A stretch of 64,000 nucleotides of DNA from a bacterium (lineage in GTDB: Bacteria; Auribacterota; UBA6266), in the NCBI GenBank assembly GCA_023228325.1, contig JALOBK010000001.1, forward strand, positions 1,925,507 through 1,989,506, given 5' to 3'. A model generated the notes under the pieces. That model was not told the DNA's origin, made no database searches, and worked only from the letters and a program-made list of their open reading frames with translations. Below are positions 32,797 to 41,456 of the stretch, piece after piece (the first letter of the stretch is position 1; each line of letters opens with the position of its first letter). Both the position numbers and the translations under genes were made by a program.

Positions 32797-33645
32797 TTAC
32801 TTTTTCAGGGGTAAGACCCCGGCCAGTTCCCCGATTACATTTACAAGTTCCGCGCCGGCGGGAATAACTATTTTCGCGTTCTCCATTAATGATTTTTCAA
32901 CCGTTTCCAGTTTTCTCAGCAATTGGGCGTTTCCTACGAAATATTTATTGGCGGCTTCATTAACCAGCTTTATGGCTTCCGCCTGACCTTCAGCCTGGAG
33001 TATTTTCCCCTGCTTGATGCCTTCCGCCTTCTTGATCTCCGCCCGCTTTTCGCCATCCGCCTGCCGTTCAAGGGCATTCGCAAAATCAAGGGCGGCTATC
33101 TTCTCATTTTCAGCTTTTACGACTTTGTTCATGGTTTCCTGGACATCCTGGGGCGGATCGATCTCTTTCAATTCCGTCCTGACGATATCAATTCCCCAGT
33201 TGTGAGTTTCCTTGCTCAGTGTGCCGAGTAATTCACTGTTGATCTTATCCCTTTCGCTGTTTGCTGATTTGAGGGTCAGGGTGCCGATGATATTCCTCAG
33301 CGTGGTCCTTGCTAAATTAACTATCTGCCACTTGTAGTTATAGACATTATATTGTGAATTCTTTACATTTACTTCATCATCTTTTACTTTAAAATAAACT
33401 TGGGCGTCAACACGCGCATTCAGGTTGTCATTGGTGATTATCTCCTGAGGCTGGGCATCCACCATCTGCTCCGTAATATTAACGATTATCATCCTGTCAA
33501 CGACAGGAATAATCCAGTTAAAACCCGGGTAAGCGAATTTTTTATACTTTCCCAGCCTTTCTATAAGGCCTCTGTTTGTAGGCCTGACAATCCTGATTCC
33601 GGAAAAAAATATCACAATCAAAACCGCCGATATTATCCACAACAT
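32797..33645 (-). CDS. SPFH/band-7 membrane protein (stomatin/QmcA-like)
   Basis: 282-residue stomatin-like protein: one N-terminal membrane helix (residues 1-20), then the SPFH domain beginning IVRPTNRGLIERLGKYKKF, with the NITEQMVDAQPQEIITNDN core. A long charged coiled region with repeated AEG/KAEG segments (about 185-245) drives oligomer rings. The C-terminus has ELVNVIGELAGVLP. Family members organise membrane microdomains and often associate with membrane proteases; no NfeD-like partner is adjacent. It stands in its own unit, closed by a terminator. Confidence 0.93.
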   Translation of the reverse strand: MLWIISAVLIVIFFSGIRIVRPTNRGLIERLGKYKKFAYPGFNWIIPVVDRMIIVNITEQMVDAQPQEIITNDNLNARVDAQVYFKVKDDEVNVKNSQYNVYNYKWQIVNLARTTLRNIIGTLTLKSANSERDKINSELLGTLSKETHNWGIDIVRTELKEIDPPQDVQETMNKVVKAENEKIAALDFANALERQADGEKRAEIKKAEGIKQGKILQAEGQAEAIKLVNEAANKYFVGNAQLLRKLETVEKSLMENAKIVIPAGAELVNVIGELAGVLPLKK

Positions 33646-33797
33646 AACAACCTCCTTCTTGTTTTTATAAGGAATTTACCTGCTTTTGAGGCAATCGCGC
33701 AATTACAAAATCAGCCGGTATTTATAACTTTAAACTGCTGTCGGTTTGTTTTTTAAAATAATTTGCCGCGGAATCCCTTAAAACCTCCGCCGAATAT

Positions 33798-34850
33798 CTA
33801 TGCGACGGTGATTTCCCCGCAAAGGTAAACATCCTGTATCGCATTCAGTATCTGCACACCGTCTTTGAATGGTTTCTGGAACGCCTTTCTTCCGGAAATC
33901 AGGCCCATGCCGCCGGCCCGTTTATTGATTACCGCGGTCCTGACTGCCTGTTTTATGTCATTTTCGCCCGAAGCGCCTCCGGAATTTATCAGTCCTATCC
34001 TGCCCATATAACAGTTAGCGACCTGATATCTCGTCAAATCTATGGGGTTATCCGTAGTTAACTTATCATAAACCAACCGGCTTGTTTTTCCGAAGTTGAC
34101 GGCAGGATATCCTCCGTTATTAACGGGTTGTTTTTGTTTTATGATATCCGCCTCGATCGTTACCCCCAGATGATTTGCCTGACCTGTCAGGTCTGCCGAA
34201 GCATGATAATCGATTTTATCTTTTTTAAAATTTTCATTTCTTAAATAACACCATAAAACGGTAAATAAACCGAGATTATGGGCATATTCGAAAGCCCGGG
34301 AAATCTCTTCAATCTGCCTTCTTGATTCCTGTGAACCGAAATAAATCGTAGCTCCGACGCCCGCTGCGCCCATATTATACGCCTGGTCAATGCTTGCAAA
34401 CAGATGCTGGTCATAGGTATTGGGATAAGATAAAAGCTCATTGTGGTTAATTTTCAGGATAAAAGGTATTTTATGCGAATAAGACCTGGCGACGGAACCT
34501 AAAACACCGAGTGTTGAAACAACTCCGTTACAACCTCCCTCTATCGCAAGCCTGATTATATTCTCAGGATCAAAATAAATGGGGTTCGGCGCGAAGGAAG
34601 CTCCGGCGGAATGCTCTATCCCCTGGTCAACCGGCAGGATAGAAAGATATCCGGTTCCAGAAAGCCGGCCGTGATTAAATAAAGAATTAATATTTCTCAG
34701 CACATTGTTCGGCCTGTCGGAATGACTGAATATCCTGTCAACAAAATCAGGGCCCGGCAGGTGAAGATTCTCCCTGGGAATCGTTGTGCACTTATGTTTC
34801 AGCAGCGGTCCCGATTCTTTACCCAGCAATTTTTCTATTTTGCCGAACAT
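33798..34850 (-). CDS. fbaB: Class I fructose-bisphosphate aldolase, DhnA/FbaB type
   Basis: 350-residue Schiff-base aldolase of the archaeal-type class I group. Motifs include LPVDQGIEHSAGASFAPNP near residue 78, GCNGVVSTLGVLG, FILKINHNELLSYP, GAAGVGATIYFGS, and a C-terminal GLISGRKAFQKPFKDGV that carries the phosphate site; the catalytic Lys lies in the barrel. It splits fructose-1,6-bisphosphate in glycolysis or works in reverse for sugar synthesis. gpmA is 21 bases upstream, so the two form a small glycolytic operon. Confidence 0.93.
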   Translation of the reverse strand: MFGKIEKLLGKESGPLLKHKCTTIPRENLHLPGPDFVDRIFSHSDRPNNVLRNINSLFNHGRLSGTGYLSILPVDQGIEHSAGASFAPNPIYFDPENIIRLAIEGGCNGVVSTLGVLGSVARSYSHKIPFILKINHNELLSYPNTYDQHLFASIDQAYNMGAAGVGATIYFGSQESRRQIEEISRAFEYAHNLGLFTVLWCYLRNENFKKDKIDYHASADLTGQANHLGVTIEADIIKQKQPVNNGGYPAVNFGKTSRLVYDKLTTDNPIDLTRYQVANCYMGRIGLINSGGASGENDIKQAVRTAVINKRAGGMGLISGRKAFQKPFKDGVQILNAIQDVYLCGEITVA

Positions 34851-34871
34851 ATTACACCTCCATCCTATCAG

Positions 34872-35618
34872 TTAAGCCTTACCTTGATTTTTAACCGCTT
34901 CAGCGGCTTTTTTTATTTCCTCTTCATCCCCCATATAATAATGCTTTATAGGATTCAAATCAGCGTCAAGTTCATAAACCAAAGGTATTCCTGTAGGAAT
35001 ATTCAAATTCACAATCTCATCTTCCGGAATTTTATCAAGGTATTTAACAAGAGCTCTTAAACTATTCCCGTGAGCGGCTATCAAAACTTTTTTTCCTTCT
35101 CTTATCGTCGGCACAATTTCGTCATGCCATACCGGAAGGAACCTGTCTACAGTATCTTTAAGGCACTCGGTTAAAGGCAGTTCGCCTTCTTTCAGGGTTT
35201 TATACCTGATATCCTTGCCGGGGTATCTGTCGTCGCTTTTTTCCAGGGCGGGAGGCCTGATATCATAACTTCTCCGCCATATTTTTACCTGTTCCTGGCC
35301 AAACTTTTTCGCCGTCTCGGATTTGTTTAATCCCTGCAGAGCGCCGTAATGTCTTTCATTAAGCCGCCACGACCTGATGACAGGTATCCACTCCATGTTC
35401 ATTTCTTCAAGCGCCACCCATAAAGTTTTTATCGCCCGTTTCAAAACAGACGTGAATGCTATATCAAAGAAATAACCGCCGGTTTTGAGGACATGTCCGG
35501 CTTTCCTTGCTTCTTCCTCTCCCCTGTCCGACAACCCCACATCTGTCCATCCGGTGAATCTGTTTTCTTTATTCCACACGCTTTCACCATGGCGCAAAAG
35601 AACTATCTTGTACATCAT
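34872..35618 (-). CDS. gpmA: 2,3-bisphosphoglycerate-dependent phosphoglycerate mutase
   Basis: 248-residue dPGM of the histidine-phosphatase superfamily. The phosphohistidine is in LLRHGESVWNKENRFTGW (His10 or so), then SVLKRAIKTLW, LNERHYGALQGLNK, and the second His in IAAHGNSLRALVKYL near 185. It interconverts 3- and 2-phosphoglycerate. Its presence means the phosphoglycerate-mutase-like gene at 54131-55330 need not do this job. Confidence 0.97.
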   Translation of the reverse strand: MMYKIVLLRHGESVWNKENRFTGWTDVGLSDRGEEEARKAGHVLKTGGYFFDIAFTSVLKRAIKTLWVALEEMNMEWIPVIRSWRLNERHYGALQGLNKSETAKKFGQEQVKIWRRSYDIRPPALEKSDDRYPGKDIRYKTLKEGELPLTECLKDTVDRFLPVWHDEIVPTIREGKKVLIAAHGNSLRALVKYLDKIPEDEIVNLNIPTGIPLVYELDADLNPIKHYYMGDEEEIKKAAEAVKNQGKA

Positions 35619-35677
35619 CGATCTCCTTCCGGTTTAATAAAAGTTAGGCTTTGATGCATAAAACGGCAGTTTTAAGA

Positions 35678-35706
35678 TACTATAAAATATCAAAACTTAA
35701 CTCAAT
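35678..35706 (-). promoter_or_regulatory. Candidate promoter of gpmA-fba
   Basis: On the - strand TTGAGT (35706-35701) is followed after 17 bases by TAGTAT (35683-35678), 60 bases before the gpmA start. The same -10 sequence TAGTAT occurs in the candidate his promoter, which slightly strengthens both. Confidence 0.38.
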
Positions 35707-35729
35707 ACTATTTTTCACGCTGGAAATCA

Positions 35730-36101
35730 TCAATCAATCTGGTCAGAAAATGTTTGAAGAAATTCAAGAGCATCGGATTCGGAGTGAAAAATATCAAATA
35801 TCTTATCTAATTCAGTTATTGAAAAAAGCCTCGCTATGTTCCCGGACAGGCAGCACAGGCAAGCTTTGCCTTTAACCTGATACAAAGATTTTTTCATCGC
35901 AATTAACACGCTGAGGAAAGAACTGGACATATATTCAATGCCGGCAAAGTTAATTAATATAATCCGGCCTCCTCCGGTGATCACAGATAAAATATAAGAT
36001 TTAATCTGGTCAATTATCAAAATATCCGTTAATTTTTCTATTGTAAAATACAATATCCGGATATTTCCCTTTTCTTCAACGATAATCGGAAGTTCTTCCA
36101 T
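35730..36101 (-). CDS. STAS-domain protein (anti-sigma-factor-antagonist type)
   Basis: 123 residues forming a single STAS domain. The conserved phosphorylatable serine loop appears as LINFAGIEYMSSSFLSVL near residues 54-71. Such proteins switch anti-sigma kinases or stress modules. No kinase or PP2C phosphatase gene is adjacent, so the partner is unknown. It lies between gpmA and yjbQ, with 51 bases to the latter. Confidence 0.85.
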   Translation of the reverse strand: MEELPIIVEEKGNIRILYFTIEKLTDILIIDQIKSYILSVITGGGRIILINFAGIEYMSSSFLSVLIAMKKSLYQVKGKACLCCLSGNIARLFSITELDKIFDIFHSESDALEFLQTFSDQID

Positions 36102-36152
36102 AAAAATAATATATTATTAAAACAGCCCTGTTGCAAGAAAAGAAATATTCCG

Positions 36153-36569
36153 TCATTCCCCGCAGCATTTGACCATAAAAGATTTCTCTCTCTTGCCGTC
36201 ATACTCCAGATAATAAACGGTCTGGTATGTCCCGAGATCAAGCTTTGAAAAGGAAATGGGAATGGTAACTCCCAAACCCATAATCATCGCTTTTAAATGG
36301 GCTGACGCATTTTTTTTGAAATCGTTATCATCATGGCGATATGCATTTTTTTCCGAAACAATACCCGCCAGTATTCCCGACATATCTTCATTCAGAAAAA
36401 TATCGCTGTCGGTTATAATTACCCCCGAACTTGTATGCAGCGAATTAACGACGCACAAACCTTCGGCGATCCCGCTTTCCCGCAGCGCTTCGGTTACGTT
36501 TGCCGTAATATCCAAAGCCTGTTCTTTGCGTTCGGTGATAACTTTATATTCTTTCCTGAAAGTTTTCAT
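36153..36569 (-). CDS. yjbQ: YjbQ/UPF0047 family protein
   Basis: 138 residues from the ATG at 36569 (M-K-T-F-R-K), which avoids overlap with alaS; in-frame ATGs at 36581 and 36590 would overlap it by 8 and 17 bases. Family motifs: VVNSLHTSSGVIITDSD and HLKAMIMG, then DLGTYQTVYYLEYDG near the end. Members can show weak thiamine-phosphate synthase activity, but the true role is unsettled. The conserved His and the acidic metal-binding loop are present. Confidence 0.9.
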   Translation of the reverse strand: MKTFRKEYKVITERKEQALDITANVTEALRESGIAEGLCVVNSLHTSSGVIITDSDIFLNEDMSGILAGIVSEKNAYRHDDNDFKKNASAHLKAMIMGLGVTIPISFSKLDLGTYQTVYYLEYDGKREKSFMVKCCGE

Positions 36570-36573
36570 ACCG

Positions 36574-38400
36574 TCAAACATCTTCAACAACAGCCCTGAT
36601 CCTTCTGATGCCTGATGAAGAACTCTGTTCCTTTACAATTTTGAAATGCCCTATCTCTGAAGTGTTTTTAACATGAGGGCCTGTGCATATTTCTTTTGAA
36701 AAATCGCCCACGGAATAAACCGTAACGGTATCCCCGTATTTATCATCAAACAGGCCCACTGCTCCTGAATCCTTCGCCTCATCGGGCGTCTTTTCTTCAC
36801 ACCTGATGTCATACCCCTTTTTTATCGCATCATTAACGATATCCTCTGTTTTCTTTATTTCCTCTTCGGTCATTTTATCGGGATGAGAAAAATCAAATCT
36901 CAGCCTTTCAGCGGTAATATTGCTTCCTCTCTGCTGGACGTGGCCGCCAAGAACGATCTTAAGGGCTTTATGGAGCAGGTGTGTTGCGGTATGAAGCCTG
37001 ATAACTTTCTCCGAAGCATCCTCCAGTCCGCTTTTGAATTTTTTCTCAGCCCCGAGACGCGACTTCTCCTGATGTTCCTCATAACACTTTTTGAAATTTG
37101 CCGTATCAACTTCCAACCCTTTTTCCTTTGCCAATTCTTCTGTCATTTCAAGAGGAAAACCATAAGTGTCATATAAGCGGAAAGCGTGTTTACCCGGAAT
37201 AAGGTCGATTTTTCTGCCTGTGGCCTGATACGCTTTTTCGTAACCGTCCATCATTTTTTCGAACTCTTTAAGCCCCTGATTGATGGTTTTTCCGAATCTT
37301 TCTTCTTCCGCGGCTAATTCCGATAAAATAAAGAGCCGGTTATTTTCCAGTTCATGCCACGGATTTTTCATGATATTGATGACAGTTTCCGCCAGAGACG
37401 CGCAGAATTTGTTTTCAATGCCGAGAATCCTTCCGTGCCTTATAATCCTCCTTATATAACGCCTTAGGATATATCCCTGGCCGACATTCGACGGCACAAT
37501 AGCCCTGTTGTCTCCCAAAATGAAAACAGCGGCGCGGATATGATCGGCTATTACCCTAAATGATTTTATGTATCTTTCGTCTTCATAAGAAGTTGCAGAT
37601 ATTTCCTCAATTTTTGTTATAAGAGGCGAAAAGAGCTCGATTCTATAAATATCCTTTTTCCCCTGAAGAATGCACGCAACCCGCTCCAGGCCGAGGCCTG
37701 TATCAACGTTCTTCTGGCTGAGCGGTATAAATTTGCCGTCATTTGTTTTGTTATATTCCATAAAAACATCGTTCCAGATCTCCAGCCAGTTTTTCTCGTC
37801 CGTCCCGGGGTTGCTGTCTTCAGGCGGCAAATCATGCTCTCCGACGTAGAAAAACATCTCGGTATCAGGCCCGCAGGGACCCGTAACGCCAGCCGGGCCC
37901 CACCAGTTTTTATCTTTCGGCAGCGCGACTATTCTGTTTTCCTTCAGGCCCCTGGCAAGCCAGAGATCTCTTGAATCCCCGTCAAAGGGAGCATCTTTAT
38001 CTCCTTTAAACACGGAAACTGCTATTTTATTTTTATCAAGCCCCAGCCAGTTTTCGCCTGTAAGGAATTCCCAGCTCATGTCAATGGCCCCTTTTTTGAA
38101 ATAATCTCCCAGGGACCAGTTGCCGAGCATCTCGAAAAATGTTGTATGGCTCTCATCTCCGACTTCATCTATATCCTGCGTCCTTATGCACTTCTGGCAG
38201 TTCACCAGTCTGTTTCCCATAGGATGTTTCTGATACCCCATGAGATAAGGCACCAGCGGATGCATGCCGGCTGTGGTAAATAAAACGGTCGGATCATTCT
38301 CGGGAATTAACGAAGAAGAAGGAATCTCCTTATGGCCTTTTGTTTTGAAAAATTCAATAAAAAGTTCTCTCAGTTTATTTGCCCGCATAATAACGTTCAC
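36574..38400 (-). CDS. alaS: Alanyl-tRNA synthetase, compact form without C-Ala domain
   Basis: 608 residues against about 870 in E. coli. The class II catalytic core is complete: FTTAGMHPLVPYLMG motif 2 region, NCQKCIRTQDIDEVG, GPCGPDTEMFF and DTGLGLERV. The tRNA-recognition helices follow. The editing domain has its zinc ligands in HTATHLLH (near 470) and CTGPHV (near 575), so mischarged serine or glycine can probably be cleared. The chain ends right there, with no DHHA1/C-Ala tail. The stop codon context is normal and yjbQ follows, so I read this as a natural short form. It overlaps htrA by four bases. Confidence 0.93.
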   Translation of the reverse strand: MNVIMRANKLRELFIEFFKTKGHKEIPSSSLIPENDPTVLFTTAGMHPLVPYLMGYQKHPMGNRLVNCQKCIRTQDIDEVGDESHTTFFEMLGNWSLGDYFKKGAIDMSWEFLTGENWLGLDKNKIAVSVFKGDKDAPFDGDSRDLWLARGLKENRIVALPKDKNWWGPAGVTGPCGPDTEMFFYVGEHDLPPEDSNPGTDEKNWLEIWNDVFMEYNKTNDGKFIPLSQKNVDTGLGLERVACILQGKKDIYRIELFSPLITKIEEISATSYEDERYIKSFRVIADHIRAAVFILGDNRAIVPSNVGQGYILRRYIRRIIRHGRILGIENKFCASLAETVINIMKNPWHELENNRLFILSELAAEEERFGKTINQGLKEFEKMMDGYEKAYQATGRKIDLIPGKHAFRLYDTYGFPLEMTEELAKEKGLEVDTANFKKCYEEHQEKSRLGAEKKFKSGLEDASEKVIRLHTATHLLHKALKIVLGGHVQQRGSNITAERLRFDFSHPDKMTEEEIKKTEDIVNDAIKKGYDIRCEEKTPDEAKDSGAVGLFDDKYGDTVTVYSVGDFSKEICTGPHVKNTSEIGHFKIVKEQSSSSGIRRIRAVVEDV

Positions 38401-39827
38401 TCTCCCAGCACGATATATCCTTTATTTGTATGAAGAAGGGCTTTTCCGGAGCTCGACCTTGCGGTCGGCAGAAAATCCTCAAGATTCTTCACTTCCGTCC
38501 CGTTAATCTCATCTATTATCAGACCCGGAACAATACCCCGGGCATAAGCTTCCGAATCAGGTTTTACCTTAAGCACCAGAACACCGTTTATGTTATCTAT
38601 ATCGATGTTATATCTCTTCTTCAAAGCCGGACTTATATCGGAAAGCTCCATATCCATCCAGAAAAAGGTGCGCAGGGGTTCGGAGGATAAGACATCCCCG
38701 GATTTATTAACGGGTTTTTTTCCGATAACCACTTCTTCTTCCCGTGTTTTACCCAGTCTCAGAAAACCCAGTTTATGCGCGGTTCCAACTTTTGAAAAGA
38801 TTATCAAATCACCCAGTTGCTGAGGCAATCCGATTTTTTCGCCGTCGAAACTGACAACTATATCCCCTCTTCTTAAACCGGCTTTTTCAGCGGGGCTTCC
38901 GGAGTCTATGTGCCATATAAGAGCCCCTCCTTTAAGAGGATGGCCAAGCTTAGAAGCAATTTCAGGCGTCACGGCCTGGAGCCATATACCTATCCATCCG
39001 TATTCAATTTCCTCGCCTTTCATAAGTTTGGGCACGATTTCTTTTGCCCTTTTTATAGGCACAGCAAAACTTATGCCTTCATAGCCGCCCGAATGACTGA
39101 AAATTACCGTGTTTATTCCTATAATCTCGCCGTTAAGATTTACCAAAGGGCCCCCTGAATTGCCTTTGTTGATAGCCGCGTCAGTCTGAATAAGATCGCC
39201 GAAATATTTGTTCCCCGCCGTTATATCCCTGTTTAAAGCGCTGATGACTCCGACTGTGACTGTCGGCTCTCTGACATTGAGAAAAGCGAAACCGAACGGA
39301 TTCCCGATCGCGATAGCCCACTGCCCTGTTTTAACTCTGTCTGAATTTCCCATTTTCGCGTAAGGCAGGCTGTCGGCGTCAATTTTTACAATGGCAAGAT
39401 CTGAATAAATGTCCCTGCCTTTCACGACCCCCGGAAATTTTCTGCCGTCAGGAAGATTTACTTCTATTTCAACCGCTTTATCCACAACGTGGTTACATGT
39501 CAGTATGTAACCGTCGGGGCTTATTATCACTCCCGAACCCAGCCCTTTGCTTTTATATTCCCATTCCTGCGGATTACCGTAAAGCATACGGAAAAAATTA
39601 TCGAGGACGGGATCCGTGTGGTACTTTTCATATCCAACGCTGAAAACCTGAGTGCTGTTTATTGACACTACCGACGGCCCCACTTTATCCGCCACTTCAG
39701 AGAAACACAATTGCAGTTTTTCCGCGCCACTCCCGCCGCGGCATACAAAAACAACCACACATCCGAGGAAAAAACCGAATAAAAGACCGGTTAACGGTTT
39801 TATATTTTTAAAAACATTTTTTTTCAT
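38397..39827 (-). CDS. HtrA/Deg-family periplasmic serine protease with two PDZ domains
   Basis: 476 residues. An N-terminal membrane anchor or uncleaved signal (about 12-28) exports the protein. The trypsin-like domain has the triad His in LTCNHVVD, Asp in YSDLAIVKID and Ser in NKGNSGGPLVNL. PDZ1 (about 280-370) begins with GWIGIWLQ and PDZ2 (about 395-475) follows. The role is quality control of envelope proteins under stress. It overlaps alaS by four bases and follows recA by 14. The exact naming (DegP, DegQ or DegS) cannot be settled. Confidence 0.94.
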   Translation of the reverse strand: MKKNVFKNIKPLTGLLFGFFLGCVVVFVCRGGSGAEKLQLCFSEVADKVGPSVVSINSTQVFSVGYEKYHTDPVLDNFFRMLYGNPQEWEYKSKGLGSGVIISPDGYILTCNHVVDKAVEIEVNLPDGRKFPGVVKGRDIYSDLAIVKIDADSLPYAKMGNSDRVKTGQWAIAIGNPFGFAFLNVREPTVTVGVISALNRDITAGNKYFGDLIQTDAAINKGNSGGPLVNLNGEIIGINTVIFSHSGGYEGISFAVPIKRAKEIVPKLMKGEEIEYGWIGIWLQAVTPEIASKLGHPLKGGALIWHIDSGSPAEKAGLRRGDIVVSFDGEKIGLPQQLGDLIIFSKVGTAHKLGFLRLGKTREEEVVIGKKPVNKSGDVLSSEPLRTFFWMDMELSDISPALKKRYNIDIDNINGVLVLKVKPDSEAYARGIVPGLIIDEINGTEVKNLEDFLPTARSSSGKALLHTNKGYIVLGE

Positions 39828-39841
39828 ACTGTCTTCAGGAA

Positions 39842-40855
39842 TTACTTAAGCCCGGATTTTTCTTTGATTTTTGAAACAATTTCTTTCTGAAGCTTTTCAT
39901 TCCCCTTGATTTCATTCATCGCCGCTTCGCGCCCCTGTCCAAGTTTGTCATTATTAAAATAAAACCATGCGCCCTTTTTATCTATTATTCCCAGATCTGT
40001 TCCCGCGTCAATAATCGATCCCGCCCTTGAAATCCCTTCATTAAACATGATGTCGAACTCTGCTGTTCTGAAAGGAGCGGCGATCTTGTTTTTCACTACT
40101 TTCACCCTTACCCTGTTTCCGGAACTTTCCCCTGACGTTTCTTTTATGGAACTGATTCTTCTTATATCAAGGCGCACTGATGAGTAGAATTTCAAAGCAT
40201 TGCCGCCTGGCGTCGTTTCCGGGTTCCCGAACATGACTCCTATCTTCATCCTTATCTGATTGATAAAAACACAGCATGTCTTTGACTTCGAAATAGACGA
40301 GGTGAGTTTTCTTAAAGCCTGGCTCATCAATCTCGCCTGAAGGCCTATGAATGAATCGCCCATTTCTCCCTGGATTTCGGCTTTGGGAACAAGAGCCGCC
40401 ACGGAATCTATAACAATCACATCAACCGCATTGCTTCTTACAAGGGTTTCCGCAATCGAAAGCGCGTCTTCCCCTGAATCAGGTTGTGAAACCAGCAGGT
40501 TGTCAAGGTTTACGCCGAGCTTCTTGGCATAAGTAGGATCAAGCGCATGCTCCGCATCTATAAAAGCGGCTTCTCCCCCCGCTTTCTGGGCGTTTGCTAT
40601 AACATTCAATGCAAGGGTTGTTTTTCCCGACGATTCCGGGCCAAACAATTCTACGACGCGGCCGCGCGGAAAACCTCCTATTCCGAGAGCAATGTCAAGA
40701 GTCAGAGCTCCCGTTGAAATATACGGTATGTTCACATGTGCCGCCTTGTCGCCAAGCTTCATAATGGCGCCCTGGCCAAACTGCTTTTCAATTTGTGTTA
40801 TAGCAGTGCTAAGGGCTTTTTCCTTTCCCTGAGCTTCCTTCTGTTTAGAACTCAT
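39842..40855 (-). CDS. recA: Recombinase A
   Basis: 337 residues, full length. Walker A GPESSGKTT at residues 72-80, Walker B VIVIDSVAALVP, DNA-binding loops L1 (QGEMGDSFIGLQARLMSQALRKL, roughly) and L2 (MFGNPETTPGGNALKFYSS). The N-terminal helix and short C-domain are present, and the C-terminus is less acidic than in E. coli. A strong GGGAGG ribosome site lies before the ATG. It is part of the cinA-thpR-recA run that recurs in many bacteria. I see no LexA-type operator upstream. Confidence 0.98.
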   Translation of the reverse strand: MSSKQKEAQGKEKALSTAITQIEKQFGQGAIMKLGDKAAHVNIPYISTGALTLDIALGIGGFPRGRVVELFGPESSGKTTLALNVIANAQKAGGEAAFIDAEHALDPTYAKKLGVNLDNLLVSQPDSGEDALSIAETLVRSNAVDVIVIDSVAALVPKAEIQGEMGDSFIGLQARLMSQALRKLTSSISKSKTCCVFINQIRMKIGVMFGNPETTPGGNALKFYSSVRLDIRRISSIKETSGESSGNRVRVKVVKNKIAAPFRTAEFDIMFNEGISRAGSIIDAGTDLGIIDKKGAWFYFNNDKLGQGREAAMNEIKGNEKLQKEIVSKIKEKSGLK

Positions 40856-40876
40856 ACATCCTCCCGTTTATATAAT

Positions 40877-41446
40877 TTAGAGTTTAATCTCCGACAATTT
40901 TCTGTATATCGGCCCTTCGGCGGTTAACTCACTGGAACAAAATGATAACATTTTACAATCAACAAAAGCAATCGGTGTTTTATCCAGTCCGGCAAGAGCG
41001 GGAGCGAACCCTCTGAGCTTTTTTTTGCATCGTCCAAGCGTAAGGTGCGGAAAAAAATCCTCTTCCTTTGATAAGATTTCCTGTTTCTCTGCGGCATCTT
41101 TTACAATCTTGTTCAATTCGGATATTTTCTCCCTGCCTTTTTCAACACCGAGCCAGATTACTCTCGGATATTCCCCTCTTCCAAAAAAACCGAACCCCTG
41201 CAGTGAAAATGTAAAAGGCCTGAAATTTAACAGAGATTCACTGATGGCGCCGGCCAGATTTTTGATATCCGCTTCTTCAAGACAGCCGAAAAAATTCACT
41301 GTGATATGAATATTTTCATTCTTAACCCAGCGAATACCGGCAAAGTCAGATCTTAACGGTTCAATAAATCGGGATATCGCGGTCTTTACTTCCTCAGGTA
41401 TATCAACGGCCAGGAAACACCTGATTTTTTTCATCGTGACATACAA
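40877..41446 (-). CDS. thpR: RNA 2',3'-cyclic phosphodiesterase (LigT-like)
   Basis: 189 residues of the 2H phosphoesterase family. The two catalytic HxTx motifs are HITV (near residue 46, in NIHITVNFFG) and HLTL (near 134, in FFPHLTLGR). It opens 2',3'-cyclic phosphate ends of RNA and was named from tRNA half ligation. It lies between cinA (10 bases) and recA (21 bases). Confidence 0.95.
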   Translation of the reverse strand: MYVTMKKIRCFLAVDIPEEVKTAISRFIEPLRSDFAGIRWVKNENIHITVNFFGCLEEADIKNLAGAISESLLNFRPFTFSLQGFGFFGRGEYPRVIWLGVEKGREKISELNKIVKDAAEKQEILSKEEDFFPHLTLGRCKKKLRGFAPALAGLDKTPIAFVDCKMLSFCSSELTAEGPIYRKLSEIKL

Positions 41447-41456
41447 TTCCGTGGTT

